DNA of 64,000 bases, from assembly GCA_028277485.1 (NCBI GenBank), contig JANQGE010000030.1, positions 4,687 to 68,686 on the forward strand, in the 5' to 3' direction. The notes under the pieces were generated by a model. That model was not told the DNA's origin and ran no database searches. It saw only the letters and a list, made by a program, of their open reading frames with translations. This DNA is from Chlorobium sp. GTDB lineage: Bacteria; Bacteroidota; Chlorobiia; Chlorobiales; Chlorobiaceae. Positions 17,919-27,222 of the stretch are shown in pieces. Made by a program: the position numbers and the translations under genes. The first letter of the stretch is position 1, and each line of letters starts with the position of its first letter.

Positions 17919-19253
17919 ATGCCATTCATTGCCAATACGGACCGTGATTGCGACGAGATGCTGCGGGGGGTCGGGGCAACGTCCTTTGACGATCTTATTG
18001 CGGATATTCCTCAGGAACTGCGTTTGAAAGAACCGCTCACTCTTCCTGCAGCCCTGGCTGAACCGCAAGTTCAGCAACTTATGGAGGAACTTGCCTCGGC
18101 AAACTCCTCCACGGCAACCCATGTCAGCTATCTCGGCGGCGGTGCCTATGATCACTATGTGCCGGCGGCGATCAACACCATTGTATCCCGCAGCGAGTTT
18201 TATACCGCATATACACCCTACCAGGCCGAGGTGTCCCAGGGAACGCTTCAGGCTATTTATGAATACCAGAGCATGATCTGCCGGCTTTACGGTATGGATA
18301 CCGCGAATGCATCGCTCTATGACGGTGCAACGTCGCTTGCCGAGGCCGTCTCGATGGCCATGGCGGTGACGGGCAAGACAAAAGTCGTCATTGCGGGCAA
18401 GCTGCATCCGAATTCGCTGCATGTTCTGAAAACGTTTATTGAAGCGGGCGGTGACTGTAAGGTGGTACAAAGTGTGCTGCAGGACGGGACGTGTGATACG
18501 GAAAGCCTTGAAGGAATCGTCAACGACAGCGTGGCGGCTGTTATTGTGCAGCAGCCTAACTTCTACGGGTGCCTTGAAGAGGTTGGAGCCATCGGTGATG
18601 TTGCCCGCAGTAACGGAGCACTGTTTATCGTCTCCGCGGACCCGATTTCTCTCGGGATTCTCGAGGCTCCGGGTAATTACGGGGCGGATATAGCTGTCGG
18701 GGAAGGTCAATCCTTGGGCAGCGCATTGAATTTCGGAGGACCGTACCTGGGTATTTTTGCGGTTAAACGCGATTATGTGCGCAAGGTTCCCGGGAGGCTT
18801 GTGGGTATGACGAAAGACAGGGATGGGGAAGATGGTTTCATACTCACCCTGCAGACCAGGGAGCAGCACATCCGCCGGGAAAAAGCAACGTCGAACATCT
18901 GTACGAACCAGGCTTTGAATGCTCTTCAGGCTGTGATATACCTTTCTCTTCTCGGGAAGCACGGGCTCGTGGAAGCTGCCGAACTTTCCTTGCAGAAGTC
19001 ACATTATCTCTCGGAAAAAATCGCGGACTTGCCGGGCTATTCACTGAAGTATGGCCGGCCGTTTTTCAGGGAATTTGTTGTGCAAACGCCGGTGCCGGCA
19101 GGTAAAGTTATTGAAGCAATGCTCGAACAGGGGATTTTGGCTGGCTACGACCTTTCGCATGTCGGTGATGAAGGGCTGCTGGTTGCCGTGACCGAGAAAC
19201 GCACGAAAGAACAACTTGACAATTTTGTGCGGAAGCTTGGGACCGTTAGCTGA
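17919..19253 (+). CDS. gcvPA: glycine dehydrogenase (decarboxylating) subunit 1
   Basis: The alpha subunit of the two-part P protein, 444 aa. The start ATG 17919 gives MPFIANTDRDCDEMLRGVGATSFDDLIADIP, matching the usual GcvPA opening. Other landmarks are THVSYLGGGAYDHYVPAAI, YTPYQAEVSQGTLQAIYEYQSMI and FGGPYLGIFAVK. The PLP-lysine is on the partner GcvPB, which is not in this window. It forms an operon with gcvH. The enzyme decarboxylates glycine with transfer to the H protein lipoate. Confidence 0.95.
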   Translation: MPFIANTDRDCDEMLRGVGATSFDDLIADIPQELRLKEPLTLPAALAEPQVQQLMEELASANSSTATHVSYLGGGAYDHYVPAAINTIVSRSEFYTAYTPYQAEVSQGTLQAIYEYQSMICRLYGMDTANASLYDGATSLAEAVSMAMAVTGKTKVVIAGKLHPNSLHVLKTFIEAGGDCKVVQSVLQDGTCDTESLEGIVNDSVAAVIVQQPNFYGCLEEVGAIGDVARSNGALFIVSADPISLGILEAPGNYGADIAVGEGQSLGSALNFGGPYLGIFAVKRDYVRKVPGRLVGMTKDRDGEDGFILTLQTREQHIRREKATSNICTNQALNALQAVIYLSLLGKHGLVEAAELSLQKSHYLSEKIADLPGYSLKYGRPFFREFVVQTPVPAGKVIEAMLEQGILAGYDLSHVGDEGLLVAVTEKRTKEQLDNFVRKLGTVS

Positions 19254-19415
19254 TTTTAGGGTCTCAGGTATTCCTGATTGGCAAGGGTTATAATACATAA
19301 TCAGAATCCGAGCAAACCTTTGCCATGACCAAACTCATAGCTTTTTACCAGAATCATAAATGTTACATACGGCCCAATACCCAATGTCCATTCAGCCGCT
19401 ACCCAGGCAAGAAAA

Positions 19416-19513
19416 GCGGTGTTCGAAATCCCCGTATACTTTTATGTGCATCCCGGTTCCTGCACTTTTTCGGCCTCTTGTTCAAGTCACCCACGATAAT
19501 TATAGAGGTCCCT
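19416..19513. repeat. family A repeat, partial copy
   Basis: It keeps GTTCGAAATCCCCGTATAC, a CGGTTCCTGCACTTTTTCGGCC segment and the end CACGATAATTATAGAGGTCCC; the other end is lost. It lies between gcvPA and the unknown membrane protein. Confidence 0.65.
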
Positions 19514-19530
19514 TTTAGTTTGTTATCCAA

Positions 19531-20448
19531 TTAATCGTGCCACGAGTTTCGAATGTAACCGAGAGCGAATACCAACACAACCCCAAAAAGCAAGAGGACA
19601 AGACTGCGGATCGAGACATGCCACAACATTGTGAGAGTCAATGATGGTGAATACGCTGTCAATTCAGCACCTGTTAGCAGGCGATTTGCTAGATCCTCAC
19701 CTGCCCTCGAATGAGGAAACTGGTACTCAAGAAACAGCGCAATAGAGGTAAGCATAATGATGCTCAACATAATCGGTAGATGAGCGTTGGGATCAATCTG
19801 ATTCATTTGCGGGATGAGGCATATGAGTACTAAAATACAGAATAAACAAAAGGCGTCCTTCAGGGGCCCGATGTCATTCGTGGCATCCATTGAGTAGAGG
19901 ATGTTTTCTTTGATGTAGAATCTAATGACAATGAGAACTGAGAAGAACCAAAAAGACGCGAAAATGACGCCAGCCATGGGTATGCGGATATTCAAAGGTG
20001 GACGAGGCAACAGCCACCGAGCAGCGAAAAACAGCAGAGCAACAATTACGGCAACCAAAATATCTTTCATAAGTGCCCGGTCTGCAGGATCATCAGGATT
20101 AGGGGAACGAGACAGCACGAAGACGTTGATAAATGCAACTAAAATCGCAGCACTGACTCCTTCGAAAACTGAGGATGCTAGACTTGGTGGTGAAGCGGAT
20201 GTGATGCGCATTGCCGTGACGGCACTTAGAGACACCACAAATGCATGAAGGACTAGAATGGCAGCTTCTCCTGTTCTCTCCTTTGGAAAGCGAGAAAGCA
20301 GTTTTATTATTCCGATGTTTCCCTTCGAGTCGATTCTTGAGACTCCGTAGAAATACGCCACGGTTTCGAACAACGCAGCGTTCAGGCTGATTAGCATGAC
20401 GAGGTCATAAATGTTCAGGGAATTTAAAATACTTTGTAGGTCAAGCAT
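19531..20448 (-). CDS. unrecognised multi-pass membrane protein
   Basis: A 305-aa protein that I do not recognise. About eight hydrophobic segments can be drawn (for example YDLVMLISLNAALFETVAYFYG, AAILVLHAFVVSLSAVTAM, ILVAVIVALLFFAARWLL, VIFASFWFFSVLIVIRFYI, AFCLFCILVLICLIPQM, IMLSIIMLTSIALFLEY, LVLLLFGVVLVFALGYI), with short polar loops. Base composition is more AT-rich than the neighbouring core genes, and it stands alone between gcvPA and dapA with AT-rich flanks, which may point to acquisition. The ATG at 20448 (MLDLQSILNSLN) is the first in frame. Function unknown. Confidence 0.6.
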   Translation of the reverse strand: MLDLQSILNSLNIYDLVMLISLNAALFETVAYFYGVSRIDSKGNIGIIKLLSRFPKERTGEAAILVLHAFVVSLSAVTAMRITSASPPSLASSVFEGVSAAILVAFINVFVLSRSPNPDDPADRALMKDILVAVIVALLFFAARWLLPRPPLNIRIPMAGVIFASFWFFSVLIVIRFYIKENILYSMDATNDIGPLKDAFCLFCILVLICLIPQMNQIDPNAHLPIMLSIIMLTSIALFLEYQFPHSRAGEDLANRLLTGAELTAYSPSLTLTMLWHVSIRSLVLLLFGVVLVFALGYIRNSWHD

Positions 20449-20496
20449 GTTCGCTTTTCTTTTTTATTGCCCCCAAATAATTATCCATAAAGACTC

Positions 20497-20673
20497 TTAT
20501 TTGCATTTTGCCCTGATAATTGTTTGACCTCTGTTGATGCGATTCATAATGCTATCATTCAACAGGCAGATAGCTGATTCAATCATCCGACAGTTTTCGT
20601 CATATTTTCGAGTCAGGGATGATGCGATTATAAGTGGCGTGTTATACTTGGCTATCTGAAAATAGGAAATACT
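20497..20673 (-). pseudogene. possible small ORF or gene remnant
   Basis: A 58-codon open stretch on the minus strand reads about SISYFQIAKYNTPLIIASS, then SLTRKYDENCRMIESAI and a C-terminal INRGQTIIRAKCK before TAA. It looks protein-like but has no good start codon except an internal Met (29-aa product) and ends 48 bp before the membrane protein start. It may be the decayed tail of an upstream partner gene. The rest of the 20449-20920 gap is AT-rich with no other gene seen. Confidence 0.3.
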
Positions 20674-20920
20674 TCAATATTATCAGTAATTCCTTCCTAA
20701 AAAACTGTGCCAATCTAAAATAGAGTTTTTTGGGAAAGGGGGCAGGAGCATAGCTTGGGAAGGATCGAGAAAACGATACAGATGATCAGTAATGCGTGCA
20801 ACAAAACGAACTCATTTCTCCTGGACAAAAGGAGTGATTTCAGTTATTTTGTTATATGTTCTTGAAGTCGATCTGTGTTCGAAGGAGTATAAGTGCAGAT
20901 AGAAATTCTTTTGAGGCTTG

Positions 20921-21814
20921 TCAACTGACAAGCCCCAGGTTTCTGAGTTCGGCTTCGACTTTTGCTTTATTATCCTGCTGCAAGGGAACCAGCGGCAGTC
21001 TGTATGCCTCTTCGATCATACCCATCAGCGAAAGGCTGTATTTCACCGGCCCAGGATTGCTTTCAATGAAGTTAAGACTGAAGAGCCTGCGAAGCCGGTT
21101 GTGTGTTGCTCTGGCCTCTTCGAGGTTTCCCTCCCGCATTTGCGTAACAAGTTTCTTGATTTCCGCCGGAACCTGGTTGGCTGCAACCGATATGACCCCA
21201 TCTCCGCCCAGGGCCATGAAGGGCAGTATGAGGGGGTCTTCCCCGGTCATGACCGAGAAGCTGTCCGGTCGTGATGCAAGCAGTTCCGTGATCTGGCTCA
21301 TGTTGTCCGAGGCTTCCTTGACGGCGGCAATGTTTTCGCAGTCGTATGCGAGCCGGAGAATGGTTTCCGCATGCATGTTGCTGCCGGTTCTTCCCGGGAC
21401 ATTGTAAATGATCACCGGGATGGCAACAGCTTCCGCGATATGCCGGTAATGCTGATAAAACCCCTCCTGTGAAGGTTTGTTGTAGTACGGGGCAACTGAG
21501 AGTATGGCTTCCGCCCCGGCCTTTTCGGCATTTTTTGCCAGTGTTATCGTTTTGTCCGTAACGTTGGTTCCGGCTCCGGCAGCAACAAGGAGCCGATTTC
21601 CCGCTTCTTCCCTGACGATTTCAATAATCTCGGTGTGTTCGTCAGCAGTCAGGGCCGGAGATTCGCCGGTTGTCCCGCATGGAATAACGATATCCGTACC
21701 TGCGGTAATATGAAGCTGCACCAGACGCCGCAATGCATCCCTGTCCAGGGACATATCCTGCCTGAAAGGGGTTACCAGGGCAACAGCGGAGCCGGCGATT
21801 AATCTTTTTGACAT
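20921..21814 (-). CDS. dapA: 4-hydroxy-tetrahydrodipicolinate synthase
   Basis: DapA condenses pyruvate and aspartate semialdehyde in lysine and diaminopimelate synthesis. The (beta/alpha)8 aldolase has the Thr pair in PCGTTGES (48-49), Tyr137 in IIYNVPGRTG and the Schiff-base Lys166 in AAVKEASDN. The start ATG 21814 gives MSKRLIAGSAVALVTPF; an upstream in-frame Met at 21838 would add eight non-conserved residues. At 297 aa it has the normal length. It is monocistronic as far as can be seen. Confidence 0.96.
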   Translation of the reverse strand: MSKRLIAGSAVALVTPFRQDMSLDRDALRRLVQLHITAGTDIVIPCGTTGESPALTADEHTEIIEIVREEAGNRLLVAAGAGTNVTDKTITLAKNAEKAGAEAILSVAPYYNKPSQEGFYQHYRHIAEAVAIPVIIYNVPGRTGSNMHAETILRLAYDCENIAAVKEASDNMSQITELLASRPDSFSVMTGEDPLILPFMALGGDGVISVAANQVPAEIKKLVTQMREGNLEEARATHNRLRRLFSLNFIESNPGPVKYSLSLMGMIEEAYRLPLVPLQQDNKAKVEAELRNLGLVS

Positions 21815-21832
21815 AAACAGCAATTTCTTTTG

Positions 21833-21945
21833 GAGCACCTCGAAAACCCGTTGTTTCCGATTCTATCAGGATGCGTTCGGCGGTGCCCGGAATCTTTATG
21901 TGCCTCGACGTGTCGGAACTTGCGACGGTTTGTCGGATTGCCCGA
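21833..21945. repeat. family A repeat, decayed copy (tentative)
   Basis: It shows GAGCACCTCGAAAACCCG at one end, CGGTGCCCGGAATCTTTATGTG inside, and CTTGCGACGGTTTGTCGG at the other. The match to the 17.2 kb subfamily is partial. Confidence 0.4.
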
Positions 21946-22040
21946 TAAGTTTGTATCCAGGCTGGACATCACGGGTAGAAGGCCAGACCCGGGAATGGAA
22001 GGTAGTATAAGGAAACTTAAAGAAGGGAGCAAAAATGCGT

Positions 22041-23750
22041 TTACTCTAACCTTTTTGCATGTTTGACAAGTTCTGCCGCGACACGCAGAGAGGATTCGGA
22101 GTGCTGCCTGCCGCTGATAAGGTTTGCAACGGCTGCAATGTGTTCTTCATCATTGAGTCGCCTGACATTGCTGATGGTACGGTCATCCCGCACTGTTTTT
22201 TCAACCGAGAGGTGCCGGTCGGCCATCGCGGCTATCTGTGGAAGGTGTGTGATCGATATAATCTGGTGCGTGCATGAAAGGCTTTTGAGGTTTCTGCCGA
22301 CAGCATCGGCTATCGATCCGCTTATGCCGGTGTCGATTTCATCGAAAATAAGTATCGGCAGTTGAGTGTTTTTTGCCAGAACGCTTTTCATGGCAAGCAT
22401 AACTCTTGAAATTTCTCCTCCCGACGCCGTTTTGGCAAGCGGTTTTGGTGATTCACCGATGTTGGTGGAAATAAGAAACTCGACACGGTCATAGCCGTTC
22501 TCGAAGGCGCTGTATTGTTTACCGTTAATGCTGATGTCGCCCTCCTCCGAACTTTCATGACTTATCCTGACGGTGAAAACGCAGTGGGGAATACCAAGAT
22601 TGCCGAGCCCGTGTGCAATGGCTTCTTCGAGTTTCCTGGCGGTTTTTTTCCGTTCGCCGGATATCCTGGCTGCAACGTCAGAGAGTTTTTCCCTGAGTGA
22701 GTTTATTTCCCTGCTGATGTGCTCGGTCCGCTCGGAAAGGTTGTCTTCCATGGAGAGCTCATCTGCAATTTCTTGTTTGAGATCGATCAGCTCCTCGATG
22801 GTTTTGCCGTATTTTTTTCCGGTTCTTTGCAGCAGCATCTGACGTTCTCTCAACGTTTCGAGATGTTCCGGGTTGAACTCAATGGCCCCGGAGTAATCGC
22901 GAACGGTTCGGCTCAGTTCTTCTACCAGGCTTTTTGCGCTTTCAGCGTCCTCAAGGTGCGGGGAGAAACTCTTGTCAATACCGGCAAGCTGGCCGAGCTG
23001 TCGTACGGCTTCGGCAAGCTGGACAAATGCCGACCGGTCAGCGTCATAGAGCAGTTCGTTGAGGCTGGAACACAAGCCGAATAGTGTTTCGGCATTTTCG
23101 AGCAGTGTGGTTTCTTCTTCGATCTCCAGGTCCTCACCTTTTTTCAGATCAAGTGACTTGAGTTCCTTGAGTTGGTACTCCAGCATGCCACGTTTTTCTT
23201 TTAACCGGTTTGCGGCAGCAGTAAGCCGTTCAAGTTCTTTTCTGCCGTTTTTCAGGTTTTCGTGGACCGTCCGGTAGGATTCAACCGGACCGGTAAGCCT
23301 TCCGAATTCGTCAAGCAGTGAGAGGTGTGTTTCAGGATGCAGGAGCAACTGGTGCTCGTGCTGGCCGTGAAGATCTATAAGAAGGTCTCCTACCTGTTTG
23401 AGCACCTGGAGGGTGCAAGGGGAATCGTTGACAAAACATCTTGACTGTCCTCTTGCGGAAATCTCTCTCCGCAGTATGATCTCTTCATCGGAATCGATAC
23501 CGGCCTCTTCAAGAATGGCTCTGAGCCTTTCAGGTTTTTCAGGGACAAGCACGGCTTCAACAATGGCTTTGCTGCTGCCGGAGCGGACAAGGTCGGTGCT
23601 GGCCCTGATGCCGAGTATCTGGTTCAGGGCGCCTATCAGGATGGATTTCCCTGCCCCGGTTTCGCCGGTGATAATGGTCAGTCCCCCGGAAAACTCGACG
23701 GAAAGCTCTTCGATCAGGGCAAAGTTTTTGATGTAAAGGTTGGTCAGCAT
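22041..23750 (-). CDS. recN: DNA repair protein RecN
   Basis: RecN is an SMC-like ATPase for double-strand break repair. The start ATG 23750 gives MLTNLYIKNFALIEELSVEF, the family start; an upstream Met adds ten residues without support. Walker A is GETGAGKS at about 31-38, the ABC signature region is ASGGEISRVMLAMK, and Walker B is PILIFDEIDTGISG near residue 440. Between them lie two long coiled-coil arms (LEIEEETTLLENAETL and similar heptads). Length 569 aa is normal. The next gene upstream starts 40 bp away on the same strand. Confidence 0.95.
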   Translation of the reverse strand: MLTNLYIKNFALIEELSVEFSGGLTIITGETGAGKSILIGALNQILGIRASTDLVRSGSSKAIVEAVLVPEKPERLRAILEEAGIDSDEEIILRREISARGQSRCFVNDSPCTLQVLKQVGDLLIDLHGQHEHQLLLHPETHLSLLDEFGRLTGPVESYRTVHENLKNGRKELERLTAAANRLKEKRGMLEYQLKELKSLDLKKGEDLEIEEETTLLENAETLFGLCSSLNELLYDADRSAFVQLAEAVRQLGQLAGIDKSFSPHLEDAESAKSLVEELSRTVRDYSGAIEFNPEHLETLRERQMLLQRTGKKYGKTIEELIDLKQEIADELSMEDNLSERTEHISREINSLREKLSDVAARISGERKKTARKLEEAIAHGLGNLGIPHCVFTVRISHESSEEGDISINGKQYSAFENGYDRVEFLISTNIGESPKPLAKTASGGEISRVMLAMKSVLAKNTQLPILIFDEIDTGISGSIADAVGRNLKSLSCTHQIISITHLPQIAAMADRHLSVEKTVRDDRTISNVRRLNDEEHIAAVANLISGRQHSESSLRVAAELVKHAKRLE

Positions 23751-23789
23751 AGGGAAAAGATACAGTTTCGCCCCGATCAATAAAAAGCC

Positions 23790-24800
23790 TCATCGTACAA
23801 GCGCCACGTTTTCTTCAAACCTGACCGTTCCGCTGAGTGTGTTGCCCGACAGGTTGATCCTCACCAGATAGATGCCGGAAAGAGCAGGGTTGCCGTCATC
23901 AGTTAAACCGTTCCAGCCGAGGCTTCCCTCGGGGCCCGCCGGAACTCCTTCGGCAAGCTTTCTGACAACTTTTCCGCTGCTGTCATATATGGTTGCCGCT
24001 ATCTGGTAAGCCCCGGCAGGAAAGTTGTAGTGTATAACCGTGTTTTCCCCGCTGCCGTCAAGGCCTGGAGAAAACGTCTTCGGATCTACTCTCAAAGAGG
24101 GTGGCTGTTCGAGACGGTTTTCAGGCAGGTATATGCTGTTTTTTCTGCCTGGTGTGCCCCCATATGCGGTATTCATAGAGGAAGACCAGCTTGAAGGGGG
24201 ATTGGATGCCAGTTGATCGTTAAACTTTTCCAGCGAACGTCCCTTGGTTTTTTTCACGTAGGGATTATGCCATGAGCTGCTGTATGACACGGAATCGATA
24301 ACCGTTCCGGCCATATCTTTCAGTGTAACGCAATCAACGTCGTTGTTCAGTGAAAACGTTTTGCGTTGAACGATAAAAATTTTCACGGCGGTATCACCGG
24401 AAAGATAGTTGTAATAGTTCACAAGCCTTGAAGAAGCGCGGTCGGGAGTCTTCTCCGGCACAATGACTCCGTACTGGCCGGGAGCGAGCAGGTTGTCTGC
24501 TGACGGATCTTCGGCAAAATAGTAGGAATACCTTCTGCCGGCCGGGGTAGGGCAATCCTGGATATACCATCCGCGGAGATCGACTGCTTCAGTTCCCGGA
24601 TTATAGATTTCCACGAAATCCGGCTGGTCCGGAATCCCGTCGTCTTTTTTCTGTAAAGGATCAAACAGAATCTCGTTGATGACCGGCAGATGTCTCCGTT
24701 CGATGTTTAGCGATATACCGGTAAATGATGTTTCATCGGTAGCTGCCCAACATGATGACAAAAAAAACGTAATTGAGAAAACAGCAAAAAAAAGCCGCAT
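23790..24800 (-). CDS. secreted lamin-tail-domain protein with FlgD-like C-terminal fold
   Basis: A 336-aa exported protein. The signal peptide MRLFFAVFSITFFLSSCWA also contains a possible lipobox (LSSC). A lamin tail domain (LTD) is indicated by INEILFDP at about 42 and DFVEIYNPGTEAVDLRGWYIQD at about 62-83, continuing to about 175 with WHNPYVKKTKGRSLEKF. The C-terminal part (about 255-336), with YDSSGKVVRKL, GWNGLTDDGNPALSGIYLVRI, has the FlgD-Ig/sorting-domain pattern seen in T9SS-related and other Bacteroidota-group proteins. Bacterial LTD proteins are extracellular and often adhesive or nuclease-linked; no nuclease domain is seen here. Confidence 0.7.
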   Translation of the reverse strand: MRLFFAVFSITFFLSSCWAATDETSFTGISLNIERRHLPVINEILFDPLQKKDDGIPDQPDFVEIYNPGTEAVDLRGWYIQDCPTPAGRRYSYYFAEDPSADNLLAPGQYGVIVPEKTPDRASSRLVNYYNYLSGDTAVKIFIVQRKTFSLNNDVDCVTLKDMAGTVIDSVSYSSSWHNPYVKKTKGRSLEKFNDQLASNPPSSWSSSMNTAYGGTPGRKNSIYLPENRLEQPPSLRVDPKTFSPGLDGSGENTVIHYNFPAGAYQIAATIYDSSGKVVRKLAEGVPAGPEGSLGWNGLTDDGNPALSGIYLVRINLSGNTLSGTVRFEENVALVR

Positions 24801-24924
24801 GACTTTACATGTTTAGAAGTTCTGTATATGCATTGATAAACAGGTCGCCGTGGACCTCCCCCGATGCATCGGGAGAGACACCGACCCGGAGGTATGTTTC
24901 AGGATTGTAACGGCTTACAATGGG

Positions 24925-25022
24925 AACCCCCGATTGTAGACAAATCGGAGATCGGCGTCGCTGTCGGAATCGAAGAGTATTGCTATGGTAGCCCGTTAAC
25001 TCAGTGGCAGCGCCAGTTAAAG
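24925..25022. repeat. repeat family B, mosaic copy
   Basis: It contains CCCCCGATTGTAGAC, GTCGCTGTCGGAATCG, then GAATCGAAGAGTATTGCTATG and CAGCGCCAGTTA. The last two words recur in the same order at 50.20-50.26 kb. It lies between the LTD gene and tatA. Confidence 0.7.
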
Positions 25023-25029
25023 GGTATCT

Positions 25030-25236
25030 CTAATTGGAGGAAGATTCCTTGTCTTTCTTTAAGGGGGTATCTTCCGCAGCTTTATTGAATTCGTCTTCGA
25101 TCTCTGATTGGGCTTTTTTGAACTCTTTCATGCCTTTACCGAGACCTTTTGCGAGTTCCGGTAGTTTTTTTGCACCGAACAAAAGCAGTACGATAAGCAG
25201 TATTAGTATAAGCTCCTGGCCGCCAATCCCAAACAT
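25030..25236 (-). CDS. tatA: twin-arginine translocase subunit TatA/E
   Basis: A 68-aa single-span protein: N-terminal MFGIGGQELILILLIVLLLFGAKKLPELAKGLGKGMKEFKK with the FG hinge before an amphipathic helix, then an acidic/Lys tail. TatA forms the pore that exports folded Tat substrates. ATG 25236 is the natural start. TatC is not adjacent. The stop lies in the last few bases beside the family B repeat. Confidence 0.92.
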   Translation of the reverse strand: MFGIGGQELILILLIVLLLFGAKKLPELAKGLGKGMKEFKKAQSEIEDEFNKAAEDTPLKKDKESSSN

Positions 25237-25343
25237 TGCAGGTCCTCCGGAAGGTTGAATCTCGTAATGATGTACAATCTTGATAGTTTATATAATCAAT
25301 ACACGGGCTTTAAACAAGGTTTTTTGTTTTTTCGACCATATGC

Positions 25344-25994
25344 TCATGTAGTTATGTCATAAGTTGCAATGACAGTCTCGCCCGCCGAGGTTTTCTGTCC
25401 TTCTGAAACGGTAAGCCGGGTGCCGGCAGGAATAACGATATCCAGACGCGACCCGAATGTAATCATACCAAACCTGCTTCCTGCCTGTACCGTATCGCCG
25501 GTCTGGAGGCTGCAAACTATCCGGCGCGCGATGAATCCTGCTACCTGAGTAAAAAATATACGGATGTCGCTGTTTTCCATACCGATTTCCATTCTCTCGT
25601 TATCGGTCATGCTGTTATGATCGAATGCCATGAGGAATTTTCCCGGATGGTAGGACAGGTGTATTACCGTGCCGCTTAGAGGTACCCTGTTGACATGGAC
25701 ATTAAAAAGTGACATGAAAATGCTGACGAGCGTTGAGTCAGGGCCGGTAAAGGGATGGATGATCTTTTTGATCAATATTATCCTGCCGTCTGCGGGAGCA
25801 AGAATGGCACCTCGCTCCTGAGGTGTTATGCGTGCAGGATTCCGAAAAAAAAAGAGGGTGAACAGAAAAAAAACGGCAGCGGCTGCGGGCAGCAGAATTT
25901 TGAAAACTCCGGAAGTCAGCAATCCTGCAGCGGCAAGAAGCGCGCAGAGAAGAAAGGTTTTGGCTAATGTGCTGCGACCGTATGGGGATAGCAT
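25344..25994 (-). CDS. psd: phosphatidylserine decarboxylase
   Basis: PSD makes phosphatidylethanolamine from phosphatidylserine at the inner membrane. At 216 aa it is the short form. Two N-terminal hydrophobic segments (about 12-50) anchor it. Motifs: APADGRI, SLFNVHVNRVPLSGTV, YHPGKFLMAFDHNS and the self-cleavage site, here MITFGSRLDI, where the Ser of GS becomes the pyruvoyl group. The usual LGST is FGSR in this type, as in other short-form enzymes. ATG 25994 is the first in frame. No pssA is adjacent. Confidence 0.92.
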   Translation of the reverse strand: MLSPYGRSTLAKTFLLCALLAAAGLLTSGVFKILLPAAAAVFFLFTLFFFRNPARITPQERGAILAPADGRIILIKKIIHPFTGPDSTLVSIFMSLFNVHVNRVPLSGTVIHLSYHPGKFLMAFDHNSMTDNERMEIGMENSDIRIFFTQVAGFIARRIVCSLQTGDTVQAGSRFGMITFGSRLDIVIPAGTRLTVSEGQKTSAGETVIATYDITT

Positions 25995-26014
25995 GGTTGG
26001 GTTGAAGGTTGTTG

Positions 26015-26135
26015 AATTGTTGAACGGTATGAGTATTCCGACATGTCAGGAATTCCCGGTTTTCGATACCGATACCGTATCCCGGAAGAGAGGAGATCGG
26101 GTTTCGGGATCGAAAAACAGCGGGATACCCGTCAG
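26015..26135. repeat. repeat family B, mosaic copy
   Basis: Words such as TTCGATACCGATACCGTATCC, GAGATCGGGTTTCGGGATCG and AAACAGCGGGATACCC lie between psd and tilS. No inverted ends are evident. Confidence 0.55.
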
Positions 26136-26205
26136 CCGCGTTTTAGATATATCGCCTGATAAGATACATTAAACTGACGAACCAACAATTTCAAACGCGG
26201 CTCAC

Positions 26206-27222
26206 ATGCCCCGGGAACTCAACAGCATTGAACGGAAATTTCTTGAACAGCTTACGGTTCGCAGGCTTGTTGTATCCGGAGAGCATGTTCTGGCTGCCGT
26301 TTCAGGAGGTCCTGACTCCATGGCACTGCTTCACCTGCTTTGTGCGGTCAGGCCGGTGCTGCATTTCAGAGTCAGTGTTGCACACTGCAATTTTCAGTTG
26401 AGGGGGGAAGAAAGTCAGTGCGATGAACGTCATGTTCGCCGTGAAGCGGAAAAACTCGGACTGGAATGTTATGTACGGCAATTTGATACCCGAACAGATT
26501 CCAGGGAATGGAAACGCTCGATTGAGGAAACGGCGCGTATGGAGCGTTACGGTTATTTCCATGAACTCATCGAGAACCACGGTTTTGACAAGATTGCCAC
26601 GGGGCATCATGTCAGTGATAACGCGGAAACAATACTTTTCAATCTTTTCAGAGGCACTTCGATTCCGGGTTTGAAAGGAATTCGTGCATTTCATGGTCAT
26701 GTTATACGCCCGCTGTTGTTAATGCGCAAACAGGATATCCTTGGCTACATCGAGGAGAAAGGGATCGGTTACCGTATAGATGCAAGCAACACGGGTGTGG
26801 AGCCGGATCGTAATTTTATACGGCACAAGGTTATACCCCTCATAGAGGAGCGTTTTGAAAACAAGCTTCTGCCTTCGCTGCAAAGGCTTTCGGAGCATGC
26901 CGCAGAACTGGAAGGGTTTCTTGAACTGCATTTCGAACAGTTAACGCATGATGATGAAGGACTGGTTTTACAGGACAGCAAGCTTTGTGTGAGCTCATTG
27001 CTGCGATTAACGGTTTTCGAACAGAAGGAGCTTTTGAAACGGGCGCTTCAGGATAGCGGCTGCGAGCCCTCTTCAAAGGTGCTGCGGCAGCTTGTTGATC
27101 TTCTGCAGACACAGCCGGGGCGTAAGGTGCATCTTGCCGGCGGGCTTGAGGTGGTATGGAAAGGGAGGTATCTGTTCTTCAGGGGAAAGTCAAAAGCAGA
27201 AAGAGAAAAAAGTGACGAGTGA
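26206..27222 (+). CDS. tilS: tRNA(Ile)-lysidine synthase
   Basis: TilS converts the wobble C of tRNA-Ile(CAU) to lysidine. The PP-loop SGGPDSMALLHLL is at about 29-41, followed by VSVAHCNFQLRGEES and the HxxN-type ATGHHVSDNAETILFNLFRG; the region around 175-200 has RNFIRHKVIPLIEERF. The C-terminal ~12 residues (GKSKAEREKSDE) are very basic and coincide with the start of family B words (AAAGTCAAAAGCAGAAAG). ATG 26206 gives MPRELNSIERKFLEQL. Confidence 0.94.
   Translation: MPRELNSIERKFLEQLTVRRLVVSGEHVLAAVSGGPDSMALLHLLCAVRPVLHFRVSVAHCNFQLRGEESQCDERHVRREAEKLGLECYVRQFDTRTDSREWKRSIEETARMERYGYFHELIENHGFDKIATGHHVSDNAETILFNLFRGTSIPGLKGIRAFHGHVIRPLLLMRKQDILGYIEEKGIGYRIDASNTGVEPDRNFIRHKVIPLIEERFENKLLPSLQRLSEHAAELEGFLELHFEQLTHDDEGLVLQDSKLCVSSLLRLTVFEQKELLKRALQDSGCEPSSKVLRQLVDLLQTQPGRKVHLAGGLEVVWKGRYLFFRGKSKAEREKSDE

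Noticed and set aside
17811..18962. A long open frame antisense to gcvPA (minus strand)
   Set aside because: It overlaps the whole well-supported GcvPA frame, has no recognisable family, and many such antisense frames occur in this GC-rich coding DNA.
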